DNA of 64,000 bases, taken from contig CAZICK010000002.1 in the NCBI GenBank assembly GCA_964537505.1, forward strand, positions 23,354 to 87,353, in the 5' to 3' direction. The first letter of the stretch is position 1, and every line of letters starts with the position of its first letter. This DNA is from DAINBT01 sp036732785 (GTDB taxonomy: Bacteria; Planctomycetota; Phycisphaerae; Sedimentisphaerales; SM23-30). Under the pieces are notes generated by a model. It was not told the DNA's origin. It saw only the letters and a list, made by a program, of their open reading frames with translations, and ran no database searches. This document shows, piece after piece, positions 25,301-32,755 of this stretch. A program made the translations under genes and the position numbers.

Positions 25301-26876
25301 ACAGCCGCACTGGATATATGGCTTGGATTGTCCGCAGGATGCCCAGTGGGGGCTGCAAGATAAAAGTGATGTCTTTGCGCCAGGCATGTTTAATTTTGAA
25401 CTGGTCAAAGGCGACAGCGCCATAATCGCGATAGACCTTGCCCTCCAGGATTCCGCCGATCCCAGGCAGGATGAACAGGATGAACGCGATGAACAGTCCA
25501 CTCGCAAAGACCTGCTCCAGCGATCCATTCGGGCCGCTGAAACCTCACAGAATAAACGCGTTAAAAACTTGCTTGCTCAACTGCCGGTAGAAAAAGCGCA
25601 AAAAGACCCCTTGGTGAAAATGCTCACTCATGCGATGGATCAGTTCCTGGTGCATCTCAATAATGAGTGGCAGATCATTGCGGGGTATCCGTGGCTGGGC
25701 GTGCGGGTGAGAGATTCGCTACACTGCGTCAACGGACTGATGGCAGTGGGAAGAGAAGATGTGGCACGCGATGTCATTATGCAGGCGGCACGCACCGAAT
25801 CGGACGGACTGCTGGCCGACTGGCTGGGACCGGCAACGGACCGGCGGACCAGCACCGAAGCTTCATTACGACTGTTCCTGGCCGGACAAAATTACGTTAA
25901 ACATGTTTCCGCTGGCGATGATACGCCATTCTGGGACAAGGACCTCGGCACAAAACGCTCTTTACGTGAGATATTGGCAAGCATCTATGAAAGTTTCCGC
26001 CAAGGCAAAGGCAATGGGCCGATGATAGACCAAAGTAGCGGATTGCTTTTCAGCCCATCCGGGTTCAGTTGGATGAATACCAGCTATCCGTGTGCGACAC
26101 CGAGGGGCGGATTCCCGATCGAGATACAGGCTCTGTGGTTTCAGGTGTTGGCCGTGCTGGCAGAGGTTTGTCCGGCTTATGCCACGGAATCGCAGCAACT
26201 GCATAAGCAAATCGCGGAGAAATTCATCTCATTGTACTGGAATGAAAAACGTGGGTATCTGGCCGATGTCCTGATAGCACAGAAACATACAGTTGCCGAG
26301 AAGGCATTGGCTGACACTTCACTGCGTTTTAACCAGTTGGAGGCCATAAACGCCGGCCTGGTACCGCTGGACCAGGCACGTCAGGTCATCGATCTGATTA
26401 CAAGGCGGTTGTTGGTCCCGGCGGCCGTGCGATCGCTGTCGGAGGATCCGCTGGCAGTACCATTGAAGATTGTGGATGATCGAGGCATTCTGCTGGCCGA
26501 TCCACGAATGCCGTATCAGGGTACGTGCAGCGGGAACGAGACCACTCGGCGGGTGGCATACCACAACGGTACGGCCTGGCTGAACGTATATCCGGGTTTT
26601 ATCGAGGCAAGGGCATCTGTCTTCCGATTTACCGACTTGGCGGTAAGACAGGCACTGGCGTTTTTCGAGCCGATCAAAACACATCTGATGGAAAATGGTA
26701 TCGGCACTATTTCGGAGATGAAAGACGGCAATTATCCCCACCAGGCGAGGGGCTGCTACGGATACGCCCTGAGCGTAGCAGAGGCCCTGCGAGTTTACAT
26801 GCTGCTGAAATATCAACAACGCCCGATGCAATTCGCAAAGAAAGAATTTCCCGCTGCCGCACAAACTCAGAAATAG
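22347..26876 (+). CDS. bifunctional glycogen debranching enzyme (GH13-type plus amylo-alpha-1,6-glucosidase GH133)
   Basis: A 1,509-residue enzyme with two halves. The N-terminal half is a GH13-like (beta/alpha)8 barrel with the conserved residues in place: D340 (GFRLDAGY), E369 (LLEGLGG) and H427-D428 (ETHDND). The C-terminal 400 residues form the (alpha/alpha)6 GDE_C domain, with the signature IIAGYPWLGVRVRDSLHCVNGL near 1112. This order and length match the eukaryotic-type debranching enzyme, in which the first half transfers maltosyl units and the second cleaves the alpha-1,6 stub. Cytoplasmic; no signal peptide. The ATG at 22347 is chosen over a TTG 39 bases earlier because GGGAGG precedes it. 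A TATAAT at 22285-22290 may be its -10 box. Its partners in glycogen use, a GH57 amylase and a GT4 glycosyltransferase, lie about 4.5-7 kb downstream on the other strand. Confidence 0.9.
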   Translation: MSGSADNIISIEYSPDSNRNLLQYSVLRIRVKVRQRQLGHSGPFTVVIRTNLNQAGRIRRQVIDLVEKGQSSSTDYYDIPTSYDAQRDEYGVDVLLGEVGYFEFKVRVESVQRDRPWVKWADGANVGISVTPLEYGRNNSIYCAFIRQYGSDKDQADLHNEALETRIITLEAEGAYVLPPGGNFETFKDCLPFIIEQLGMKIIHLLPINPVPTSYGRMGMYGSPYATTDYFGIDHTYGTFSQYKTIEDQFIDLTSTIHGLGAKVFLDMVINHTGWASSILFAHRQWIKVGHDRKIISPGAWGVVWGDLVELDYSHLDLWKYMADMFLTWCGRGIDGFRLDAGYKVPLGVWRYIISRVRQEFPNTMFLLEGLGGPWQTTETLLTEGQSTWAYSELFQNYSRQEIVDYLDYAQRVSGGKGVMVHYAETHDNDRLAKKGRIYTLMRLHLCAFTSFSGAWGFTNGVEWLATEKIDVHRNTALNWGSDNNLVKEITRINKILAENPAFWELDNLEIFNTNNDEVLGFVRSNKDHSNVIACMINLNTQESKKAKWPWWQSRFNEMIETDSVVCNLLNDQIDELPQDRISQSVLEPGECVVYRLEKKEQPIRPTIPAIFEIDCEAISLIYQILLSRFKPYELGRIDQEKLLRKVTDYRKFIVLVNTVSVEYLIQHDLSEALARIEDDMVERYSSVWTFRESSKEFIISGDKWLVVHTFVPCTAYLKTGQESLRVESIPCPDGVGHLAFFPPRGDNQRAVLSFNWKIERNKKVIRQLQEEEYPVFSLPPGREKPRERKIYPIKLDKEHLHADGATVLLTNGIGGLSQCPARPGVINSKYDALFAVTPDSSRPEHRLSLIKTTKETIQVGQKFFDLDESFLNSFTRYPQPLWEFIYDDGEYYLIIERSVVMPYGENKLFVRYRIKDASTAVTLTSKCYIECRRVHDQMKAAENKELRLWIERSCRTTSTSNGVVFTPWKGMRLTVTAENANFIEQPHWIYGLDCPQDAQWGLQDKSDVFAPGMFNFELVKGDSAIIAIDLALQDSADPRQDEQDERDEQSTRKDLLQRSIRAAETSQNKRVKNLLAQLPVEKAQKDPLVKMLTHAMDQFLVHLNNEWQIIAGYPWLGVRVRDSLHCVNGLMAVGREDVARDVIMQAARTESDGLLADWLGPATDRRTSTEASLRLFLAGQNYVKHVSAGDDTPFWDKDLGTKRSLREILASIYESFRQGKGNGPMIDQSSGLLFSPSGFSWMNTSYPCATPRGGFPIEIQALWFQVLAVLAEVCPAYATESQQLHKQIAEKFISLYWNEKRGYLADVLIAQKHTVAEKALADTSLRFNQLEAINAGLVPLDQARQVIDLITRRLLVPAAVRSLSEDPLAVPLKIVDDRGILLADPRMPYQGTCSGNETTRRVAYHNGTAWLNVYPGFIEARASVFRFTDLAVRQALAFFEPIKTHLMENGIGTISEMKDGNYPHQARGCYGYALSVAEALRVYMLLKYQQRPMQFAKKEFPAAAQTQK

Positions 26877-26934
26877 AACAGATGTTCCACTCCTAGCCCA
26901 AGTTACGCTACTAAAAATATGCCATTCTTATAGT

Positions 26935-27005
26935 GTTAACTTTGTGTATAGACAATACACAAGAAAAAGTGCGACATGTAGAGCCGCGTAAGCGAAATTG
27001 CACTT
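26935..27005 (+). repeat. dispersed 71-bp structured element, copy 1
   Basis: Aligns without gaps to 55551-55621, differing at about a dozen positions. Both copies can form AAGTGCGA..T(C/T)GCACTT with an inner CGC-GTAA-GCG hairpin (GNRA-type loop). In this copy an additional TTGTGTAT..ATACACAA stem precedes it. It lies after the debranching enzyme stop and before a convergent lipoprotein gene. Confidence 0.65.
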
Positions 27006-27020
27006 TGTGAGAAGTGCGGG

Positions 27021-27422
27021 CTAATCGGTCGTGAGGGCTTCGTCGCGCAGAGCCTGTGCCCGCTCGATGAGAGCGTCGGTATCCGTTGGGCTTGTGGGGG
27101 TCAACTGATAATGCCAATGGTGGCGGTCCACCAGCCGAAATGGCAGTAAGGTTTCAGAAAAAAAATCAAGGATCGGCCATTGATATAACGGCACCAGGGT
27201 TTTGCGGGATGTTTTGATGGTTTGAAATCCTTGTTTTCGCACGGCTAATTCGTATCGGCCGTACCATGTGAAAGGTACCGTTACCGGGGTGACGCCTACT
27301 TCCTGGTCGTTGAGCCAAACAAGAGCGCCGGGCGGATCGGTTGATACCTTGATCAGCCGTTCGACACAGCCGGTCAGGGTCCAGCAGATCAAGAGCAAAG
27401 CAGTGAGTAATCCGTATTTCAT
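27021..27422 (-). CDS. PEGA-domain lipoprotein
   Basis: A 133-residue protein with a lipoprotein signal peptide (lipobox LTGC, Cys19) and one PEGA domain (about residues 24-75: VSTDPPGALVWLNDQEVGVTP, then YELAVRKQGFQT). The C-terminal 50 residues are probably helical. PEGA domains are surface-exposed beta-sandwich modules of unknown binding role, common in planctomycetes. The start overlaps the stop of the small membrane protein upstream (ATGA), so the two are translationally coupled. Confidence 0.85.
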   Translation of the reverse strand: MKYGLLTALLLICWTLTGCVERLIKVSTDPPGALVWLNDQEVGVTPVTVPFTWYGRYELAVRKQGFQTIKTSRKTLVPLYQWPILDFFSETLLPFRLVDRHHWHYQLTPTSPTDTDALIERAQALRDEALTTD

Positions 27423-27586
27423 ACCTCGTCCGGCATCTGCTCAGAGGTTTCTTTTTTCTCAGCGGTCAGCGCCCGGTAGAGACACCAGATCAAACCGCCG
27501 ACGATGATAAGGAGCATCCCAGCTAAAATCAAATAAGCTTCGGTGGACAGCACCCCGTCGTAATCTATTTTTGCAAGTATTTGCAT
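27419..27586 (-). CDS. small single-pass membrane protein
   Basis: A 55-residue open frame. It starts at ATG 27586 behind AAGG and ends by overlapping the start of the PEGA lipoprotein gene (ATGA). One membrane helix (about residues 18-37: LILAGMLLIIVGGLIWCLY) is followed by a short charged cytoplasmic tail. Coupling to the lipoprotein gene is the main evidence that it is real. No family recognised. Confidence 0.65.
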   Translation of the reverse strand: MQILAKIDYDGVLSTEAYLILAGMLLIIVGGLIWCLYRALTAEKKETSEQMPDEV

Positions 27587-27837
27587 GACAAGACCTTAGA
27601 AGGATATCAGCGTTAATGAAATTCCTACAGCATCTCCAAAACTTTTATGTTGGTCGCTGGTTTCACGATCGCTTAGCATAGAAATATTAAATTTACTTGT
27701 CAACCAGGAAAATCCCGCTAGAATGACAGGGCTTGGGGATTTCAGAGATGGGGTCCGATCTGCGTGGGGCATAGGATCCTTCGCGGCATTGTTATTGTTG
27801 AGCTTGGAAACAGGATAAGATTTTGGAGGTGCAGAAC

Positions 27838-28875
27838 GTGTCAGAATTAATTATCGATGAAAACTATGAGTCGAAGTTGTCAGTGCGAGAAACCGAAAAG
27901 GCAATCAAATTCATTAAAGACTGTTTTCAGAATAATCTTGCCAAAGAACTGAATCTCCAAAGAGTGACGGCGCCACTATTCGTAGCCGGCGGTACGGGCG
28001 TAAATGACGATCTCAACGGTGTTGAGGCAAAGGCGTCGTTCACCGTAAAGGTTACGGGAACGGTTGGAGAATGTCTTTTTTCGCTGGCCAAGTGGAAAAG
28101 AATGGTGCTGGCTGACTATGGCTTTAATCATGGTGAAGGATTATATACGGATATGAATGCGATTCGTCCTGATGAGGAGTCGCTCGATAATCTTCATTCG
28201 GTATATGTGGACCAGTGGGACTGGGAAAAGGCCATAACCAAAGAACAGAGGAATCTGGATTTCCTGAAGGAAACCGTCAGAAAAATATACAATGTGATGA
28301 GAAGCACGGAAAAGGCAGTCTATGGCCAATATCCGTATCTGCAACCCGTTCTGCCGGAGGATATAACATTTGTTCATACGGAAGATTTGGTGGAGATGTA
28401 TCCGAAACTAGACCCCAAGCAAAGGGAAGATAAGGTTACGGAGAAATATGGCGCGGTCTTTCTGATAGGCATTGGCGGACAGTTGCCCGACGGCCGATGG
28501 CACGAAGGCCGGGCGCCGGATTATGACGACTGGACGACCGACACCGGCAACGGCAGGAAGGGACTCAACGGGGATATTTTATTGTGGTATCCGCTGTTAA
28601 ATAAAACCTTCGAGATCAGCTCCATGGGAATCAGGGTGGATAAGGAGGCAATGCTGCGACAGTTAAAGATAAGAGGCTTTGAAGACAGGAAACAGCGGGA
28701 ATGGCATAAGAGACTGCTAAACGACGAATTTCCCGAGTGCGTGGGCGGCGGTATCGGTCAATCGAGGTTGTGTATGTTCTTTCTGCGGAAGATGCATATC
28801 GGCGAGGTGCACGCCAGCATTTGGCCGGATGAAACAATAAAAAAATGCAGGGAAGCCGGGGTCAGGCTGTTATAA
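27838..28875 (+). CDS. asnA: aspartate-ammonia ligase (asparagine synthetase A)
   Basis: A 345-residue cytoplasmic enzyme that makes asparagine from aspartate, ammonia and ATP, related to class II aminoacyl-tRNA synthetases. Diagnostic stretches are TAPLFVAGGTGVNDDLNGVE near the N-terminus, LADYGFNHGEGLYTDMNAIR and VYVDQWDWEKAI in the middle, and GGGIGQSRLCMFFLRKMHIGE at the C-terminus. The length matches the family. The GTG at 27838 is preferred over an in-frame TTG 15 bases earlier because GGAGG sits eight bases before it. It stands alone, with no gltD-like or aspartate gene cotranscribed except the flavoprotein 65 bases downstream. Confidence 0.95.
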   Translation: MSELIIDENYESKLSVRETEKAIKFIKDCFQNNLAKELNLQRVTAPLFVAGGTGVNDDLNGVEAKASFTVKVTGTVGECLFSLAKWKRMVLADYGFNHGEGLYTDMNAIRPDEESLDNLHSVYVDQWDWEKAITKEQRNLDFLKETVRKIYNVMRSTEKAVYGQYPYLQPVLPEDITFVHTEDLVEMYPKLDPKQREDKVTEKYGAVFLIGIGGQLPDGRWHEGRAPDYDDWTTDTGNGRKGLNGDILLWYPLLNKTFEISSMGIRVDKEAMLRQLKIRGFEDRKQREWHKRLLNDEFPECVGGGIGQSRLCMFFLRKMHIGEVHASIWPDETIKKCREAGVRLL

Positions 28876-28940
28876 CTTAGGGAACCTCTAAAACTACAAA
28901 CGGCTGCAATTCCCGCCAGCGTCAATTTTATGTAAAAAAA

Positions 28941-30455
28941 ATGGTTAAACTGACTATCGACAATCGGCAGGTGGAAGTGGCTCAGGGAGCGACGGTCCTT
29001 GAGGCGGCCTGGAAACTGGGGATTGATATCCCGGTGCTGTGCTTTCGGCAGGGGTGTGAAGCATCTACATCGTGTATGGTGTGCGTGGTGAAGATAAACG
29101 GTCAGGACCGGCTTGTGCCGTCGTGCGCTACTGTGGCGGTGGACGGTATGCAGATAGAAAGTGAGTCGGTGGAAGTCCGGCAGGCAAGAAAGGCGGCGCT
29201 GGAACTACTGCTGAGTGATCATCTGGGAGACTGCATAGGACCCTGCCAAAGTACGTGCCCGGCGGGAATGAATATTCCGCTGATGATCCGTCAGATCGCG
29301 GCAGGAGATATGCACGGGGCTATCGCAACGGTCAAAGAGGATATCGCGATGCCGGCGGTACTGGGGCGGATTTGTCCGGCGCCGTGCGAGAAAGGATGCC
29401 GAAGGGCAGGTTACGATAGTGCGGTGGCAATCTGTGTGCTGAAACGATATGTGGCGGATGTCGATCTGGCGAGTGAACGGTCGTATCTGCCCGTGCGGGA
29501 GCCGGCTAAGAATAAAAAAGTCGCAATCGTCGGAGCGGGACCGGCAGGGTTGGCCGGTGCGTTTTATCTGCTGAGGAAAGGGTATGCGTGCACGATCTTC
29601 GACGAACATGAGAAAGCGGGCGGTATGCTCCGATATGGGGTCAGTGAAGATAAACTGCCACGAGATGTGCTCGATGCCGAGATCGCGTTGATTGAAAAAC
29701 TCGGTGCTGAATTTTGCCTGGCGAGGAAGATTCCAACGGACGCATCGGCTGCGGGTCTGCAAAATGATTTCGACGCGGTTCTGATCGCGACCGGCGAGGG
29801 GAAAAGCTATCAGGGTTCGGGACCGGGGGTATTTGCCGCGGGGGATGTGGCCCGCATGCGAAAATTGGCGGTGTGGGCGGTGGCTGATGGTAAAGCGGCT
29901 GCTGATTCCATAGAACAATATCTGTCGGGTCTTGAGGTGACAGGCAGGCATAGGCCGTTTAATGTTCATATAGGCCGATTGCAGAAAGATGAGATGGCTG
30001 AATTTATGGCCGGCGCCAGCCGGGCGGAGCGAGTTGAACTGCCGGGCGATTCAAAAGAGGGACTGACCGACGAGCAGGCACGGAAGGAAGCAGGACGGTG
30101 TCTGCACTGCGATTGCCGCAAATTAGACGAATGCAAGCTGAGACGCTACAGCGATATTTACGGTGCCAAACCGAGTAGGTATAAAGGTCAGCGGCGGCGT
30201 TTCGAACAACAACTGCAGCATCCGGAGGTGATCTACGAACCCGGTAAGTGCATCAATTGCGGTTTGTGCGTTATTCTCGCGGCCAAAGCGTCGGAAGAAC
30301 TGGGGCTGACATTTATCGGGCGAGGTTTCAACGTGCGAATCGCGGTGCCGTTTGGCGAGAGTCTCGAAAAAGGACTCAAAAAAGCCGCTGTGGAGTGTGT
30401 AAACGCCTGTCCCACCGGGGCGATTGCATTTAAGGATAGCCTATCAAAGATGTGA
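28941..30455 (+). CDS. 2Fe-2S / FAD / 4Fe-4S oxidoreductase related to glutamate synthase small subunit, NAD(P)H domain missing
   Basis: A 504-residue fusion. Residues 1-75 form a [2Fe-2S] ferredoxin-like domain with C34, C45, C48 and C62. Residues 90-190 are the GltD-type N-terminal cysteine-rich helical domain (DCIGPCQSTCPAGMNIPL, CPAPCEKGCRR). The FAD-binding motif VAIVGAGPAGLAG follows. After the ATGE end of that fold the sequence jumps within about ten residues to GVFAAGD, so the roughly 120-residue NAD(P)H-binding insertion of GltD-type proteins is absent. The C-terminus has two Cys-rich clusters (CLHCDCRKLDEC, and CINCGLC with a distant CVNACP) that can hold one or more 4Fe-4S clusters. 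It may transfer electrons between a protein partner and another acceptor; the partner is unknown. The frame is intact and starts at ATG 28941 after a weak leader. Confidence 0.8.
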   Translation: MVKLTIDNRQVEVAQGATVLEAAWKLGIDIPVLCFRQGCEASTSCMVCVVKINGQDRLVPSCATVAVDGMQIESESVEVRQARKAALELLLSDHLGDCIGPCQSTCPAGMNIPLMIRQIAAGDMHGAIATVKEDIAMPAVLGRICPAPCEKGCRRAGYDSAVAICVLKRYVADVDLASERSYLPVREPAKNKKVAIVGAGPAGLAGAFYLLRKGYACTIFDEHEKAGGMLRYGVSEDKLPRDVLDAEIALIEKLGAEFCLARKIPTDASAAGLQNDFDAVLIATGEGKSYQGSGPGVFAAGDVARMRKLAVWAVADGKAAADSIEQYLSGLEVTGRHRPFNVHIGRLQKDEMAEFMAGASRAERVELPGDSKEGLTDEQARKEAGRCLHCDCRKLDECKLRRYSDIYGAKPSRYKGQRRRFEQQLQHPEVIYEPGKCINCGLCVILAAKASEELGLTFIGRGFNVRIAVPFGESLEKGLKKAAVECVNACPTGAIAFKDSLSKM

Positions 30456-30527
30456 AGTTGACTAACTGTCCAAGATGCGAAACTTGCTGCCGCCAGGAAA
30501 GCTCGCAAAGCCAAAAGACATGCGTCG

Positions 30528-30812
30528 TAAGAAAAAGAAACTCGACAATAATTTGTCAATAATTGTACACCCGACAAGAATAGTATCGTCTGGCCAAACG
30601 GAAGTAGGCTCTGCCCAGGTACAACCTGCCAGGAACAATCAGCCGGGATGGCGGAATACCGTCCGGGTGGGCTTTAGTGTCCACCCACTTCCTTCAAAAT
30701 GTATTCTTGATTCCCTTATGCCTAAAAAAACCTTGATTTGCCAAAGGCAAATCAGATAAAAATAGGTGTAAACAATTAAATGCGTTTGTCCAATTCACGC
30801 TCAACCAGTACA
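30528..30812. repeat. dispersed structured intergenic element of about 285 bp, copy 1
   Basis: Aligns with 63106-63391 from start to end. Highly conserved blocks are GGCCAAACGGAAGTAGGCTC, CCAGGTACAACCT(G/A)CCAGG, CCTAAAAAAACCTTGATTTG with the rest of its GGCAAA hairpin, and the last 45 bases. The region between 30640 and 30690 differs from the other copy, yet both can form two successive hairpins (here GGATGG/CCGTCC and GGGTGG/CCACCC). Non-coding. Lies after the flavoprotein gene and before tRNA-Pro. Confidence 0.8.
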
Positions 30813-30883
30813 TCCTTCCCTACTGGTTTTTCATCCATTGCGGCGATAGCCGCACTGTTCCACTCTCTACTTTCTCCTGCTCT

Positions 30884-30919
30884 AGTTGGCTGGCAGGGTT
30901 TGAACCCTGCCAGCCAACT
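30884..30919 (-). repeat. 17-bp inverted repeat with a T-loop-like centre directly after tRNA-Pro
   Basis: AGTTGGCTGGCAGGGTT and its exact reverse complement are separated by two bases; on the tRNA strand the centre reads GGGTTCAAACCC, like a T-arm. It begins at the discriminator base of tRNA-Pro. There is no T-run, so it is unlike an ordinary terminator and may instead define the 3' processing of the tRNA. Confidence 0.75.
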
Positions 30920-30993
30920 CGGGGCGACAGGACTTGAACCTGCGACCTCGTGACCCCCAGTCACGCGCGCTAGCCAAACTGCGCCACGCCCCG
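30919..30993 (-). tRNA. tRNA-Pro (GGG)
   Basis: A cloverleaf is readable on the minus strand: acceptor CGGGGCG/CGCCCCG with A73, anticodon stem CGTGA/TCACG, loop CTGGGGG with anticodon GGG, and the T-arm GGTTCAAGTCC. No CCA is encoded. Confidence 0.92.
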
Positions 30994-31097
30994 TACAGTT
31001 GAAATCTTCACAAGTCAGTCATCGTAATCGGCGGTCGGCCACGGTTTTTCCGCAGCCGACAGTCAACTATCTTTCTGCTCACGAGAACTCAGCACAC

Positions 31098-31171
31098 AGG
31101 CGGCAGTGGGATTCGAACCCACGAATAACGAATTTGCAATCCGTCGCCTTAAACCACTTGGCCATGCCGCC
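31098..31171 (-). tRNA. tRNA-Cys (GCA)
   Basis: Acceptor GGCGGCA/TGCCGCC with U73, as in bacterial tRNA-Cys. Anticodon loop TTGCAAA (anticodon GCA) and T-arm GGGTTCGAATCCC. No CCA is encoded. It lies 105 bases upstream of tRNA-Pro on the same strand, so they are probably cotranscribed. Confidence 0.95.
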
Positions 31172-31311
31172 CTAATATATCACCTTTAACCAGCTTACGC
31201 TGGACCTCCTTGTGTCAAGACGATGGTATCGTGCTACTTAGTTTATATCTGCTTTTGAAGGCAATGTCAATATCCCTATTACTGAATTATGCTGTCCATT
31301 TGTAAAGGACT

Positions 31312-31341
31312 AAAAAAAGGCTGCGCCCGCAAGGCACAGCC
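31312..31341 (-). terminator. intrinsic terminator of the GH57 amylase gene
   Basis: On the minus strand, GGCTGTGC pairs with GCGCAGCC around a seven-base loop and is followed by seven T. It lies about 45 bases after the stop at 31388. Confidence 0.85.
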
Positions 31342-31387
31342 CTGAATTTTCCGTTTTATCGTAAGAAATAGCTGTTCAGACTCTATT

Positions 31388-32578
31388 TCACACCGCCACA
31401 CAAGCCTGTCGGCACCGGCTGCGAAGATTGTCCATCACGTTCATAAAGTTGATATATGAATCGTACGGGCTATTGTAAGGATTAAAGTACTTGTGTACGT
31501 CACCGTCGGCAAACCACTTGGTGCACATATAATAAAAATGATCGGAGGTCTGCATTTTTCGCCAATCGTCGATGATCTCCGGGTTTTCTGTCTCCTTGAT
31601 CTGCTTTTCCATCTGAAAGAGTTCGTGCAGCGCGTTAGACTGCATAGCGTTACCCAGCCACGCCGACAGATCCCTTTCGATATCAGCCCAACTGACCATA
31701 TGGGGCACGTCGATCTCCCCCGCGGCGTCGTAGTCCCGTATAACCTCCGATGGAGTCTTGAAATCATTATCGGGATGTTTGAATATCTCGTCGGGCAGAT
31801 GTTCCAGGAAATCGAATATCCCTGTGTCTTCCCACTGGTGCTCTCCCAGCGTTTCGTAGTCCATGAAGAGGTTTACCGTGTTTCCGTTACCGTTGACATC
31901 CGATATCCAGCGTGCGAATTTCGGAGCTGTCAGCGGCCATTCCGCCCAATCTCTGTTGGAAAAGCGAAAGGCAATATCGTCACTCAATCGATAGTTTTTC
32001 AGCAGCAGCTTGATGCCGCTCACACCTGGTGGTTTGTACACAAAATTCGGACTGCGATAACCAAGCAGATGATCCGCTCCCTCACAAAGCACTCCCTTAA
32101 ATCCCATTTCTTTGATAAAATGAGCCAGGTCGTTATTGTAAACTAATTCGGTATTTCGGAAAACAGTGGGTTCCTGCCCAAAAAGCTCACGTATTGTCTT
32201 CTGTTGCATCCGAACCTGCTCTGCAAACTCCTGCCTCGAATACAGGAACGATAAAGTGTGGTGATATGTTTCACATAGAAACTCTACACACCCCGTTTGC
32301 GCCAAAGCGTGAAACGTGCTCAACACCTCAGGAGCATATTTTTCCAACTGCTCTATCAAAACACCGGTAATACTATATGCAATCTTGAATCTGCCTCCAT
32401 GCTTCTGTATCAGCTTGAGCATCAGCCTGTTGGCCGGCAAATAGCACTTACGCGCCACTTTACAGCAGATTTCAGCGTTTTTGTAATCGTCAAAATAGTT
32501 GTGACCAGTATCAAAAACACTGTAACGACGCAAACGAAACGGTTGATGCACCTGAAAGTAAAAACATACTGATGCCAT
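31388..32578 (-). CDS. GH57 family alpha-amylase / glucan hydrolase
   Basis: A 396-residue cytoplasmic glycoside hydrolase. The five family motifs are partly readable: HQP (11-13), a Glu nucleophile at 144 (RNTELVYNN) and the acid D240 in MDYETLGEHQW. It acts on alpha-1,4-glucans such as glycogen or maltodextrin; the exact specificity (amylase, 4-alpha-glucanotransferase) cannot be read from the sequence. The family members that lie next to a GT4 glycogen-synthase-like gene, as here (32756-34072, same strand), are usually glycogen-metabolic. About 180 bases separate the two genes, so they may share a transcript. An intrinsic terminator follows. Confidence 0.88.
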   Translation of the reverse strand: MASVCFYFQVHQPFRLRRYSVFDTGHNYFDDYKNAEICCKVARKCYLPANRLMLKLIQKHGGRFKIAYSITGVLIEQLEKYAPEVLSTFHALAQTGCVEFLCETYHHTLSFLYSRQEFAEQVRMQQKTIRELFGQEPTVFRNTELVYNNDLAHFIKEMGFKGVLCEGADHLLGYRSPNFVYKPPGVSGIKLLLKNYRLSDDIAFRFSNRDWAEWPLTAPKFARWISDVNGNGNTVNLFMDYETLGEHQWEDTGIFDFLEHLPDEIFKHPDNDFKTPSEVIRDYDAAGEIDVPHMVSWADIERDLSAWLGNAMQSNALHELFQMEKQIKETENPEIIDDWRKMQTSDHFYYMCTKWFADGDVHKYFNPYNSPYDSYINFMNVMDNLRSRCRQACVAV

Positions 32579-32755
32579 ACTTTTCTGTCCCTCGAGTGAT
32601 ATTATCTATATTGCCTGTCCAAGAGGCTATGTCAAAATCCACTCCGAAACGCGATTTTAAGCATTGAAACTGCCGTTTTTCGCCGTCTTGCCGGAGTGAT
32701 CGAACAACTCACCGCTTTGTCCCACTCTTGGTATCCGCAAGTGCGAAGCTCAGCC

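Noticed and set aside
30776..30964. A small protein read across tRNA-Pro (EVAGSSPVAPS-like)
   Set aside because: This peptide string is the well-known spurious translation of tRNA genes.
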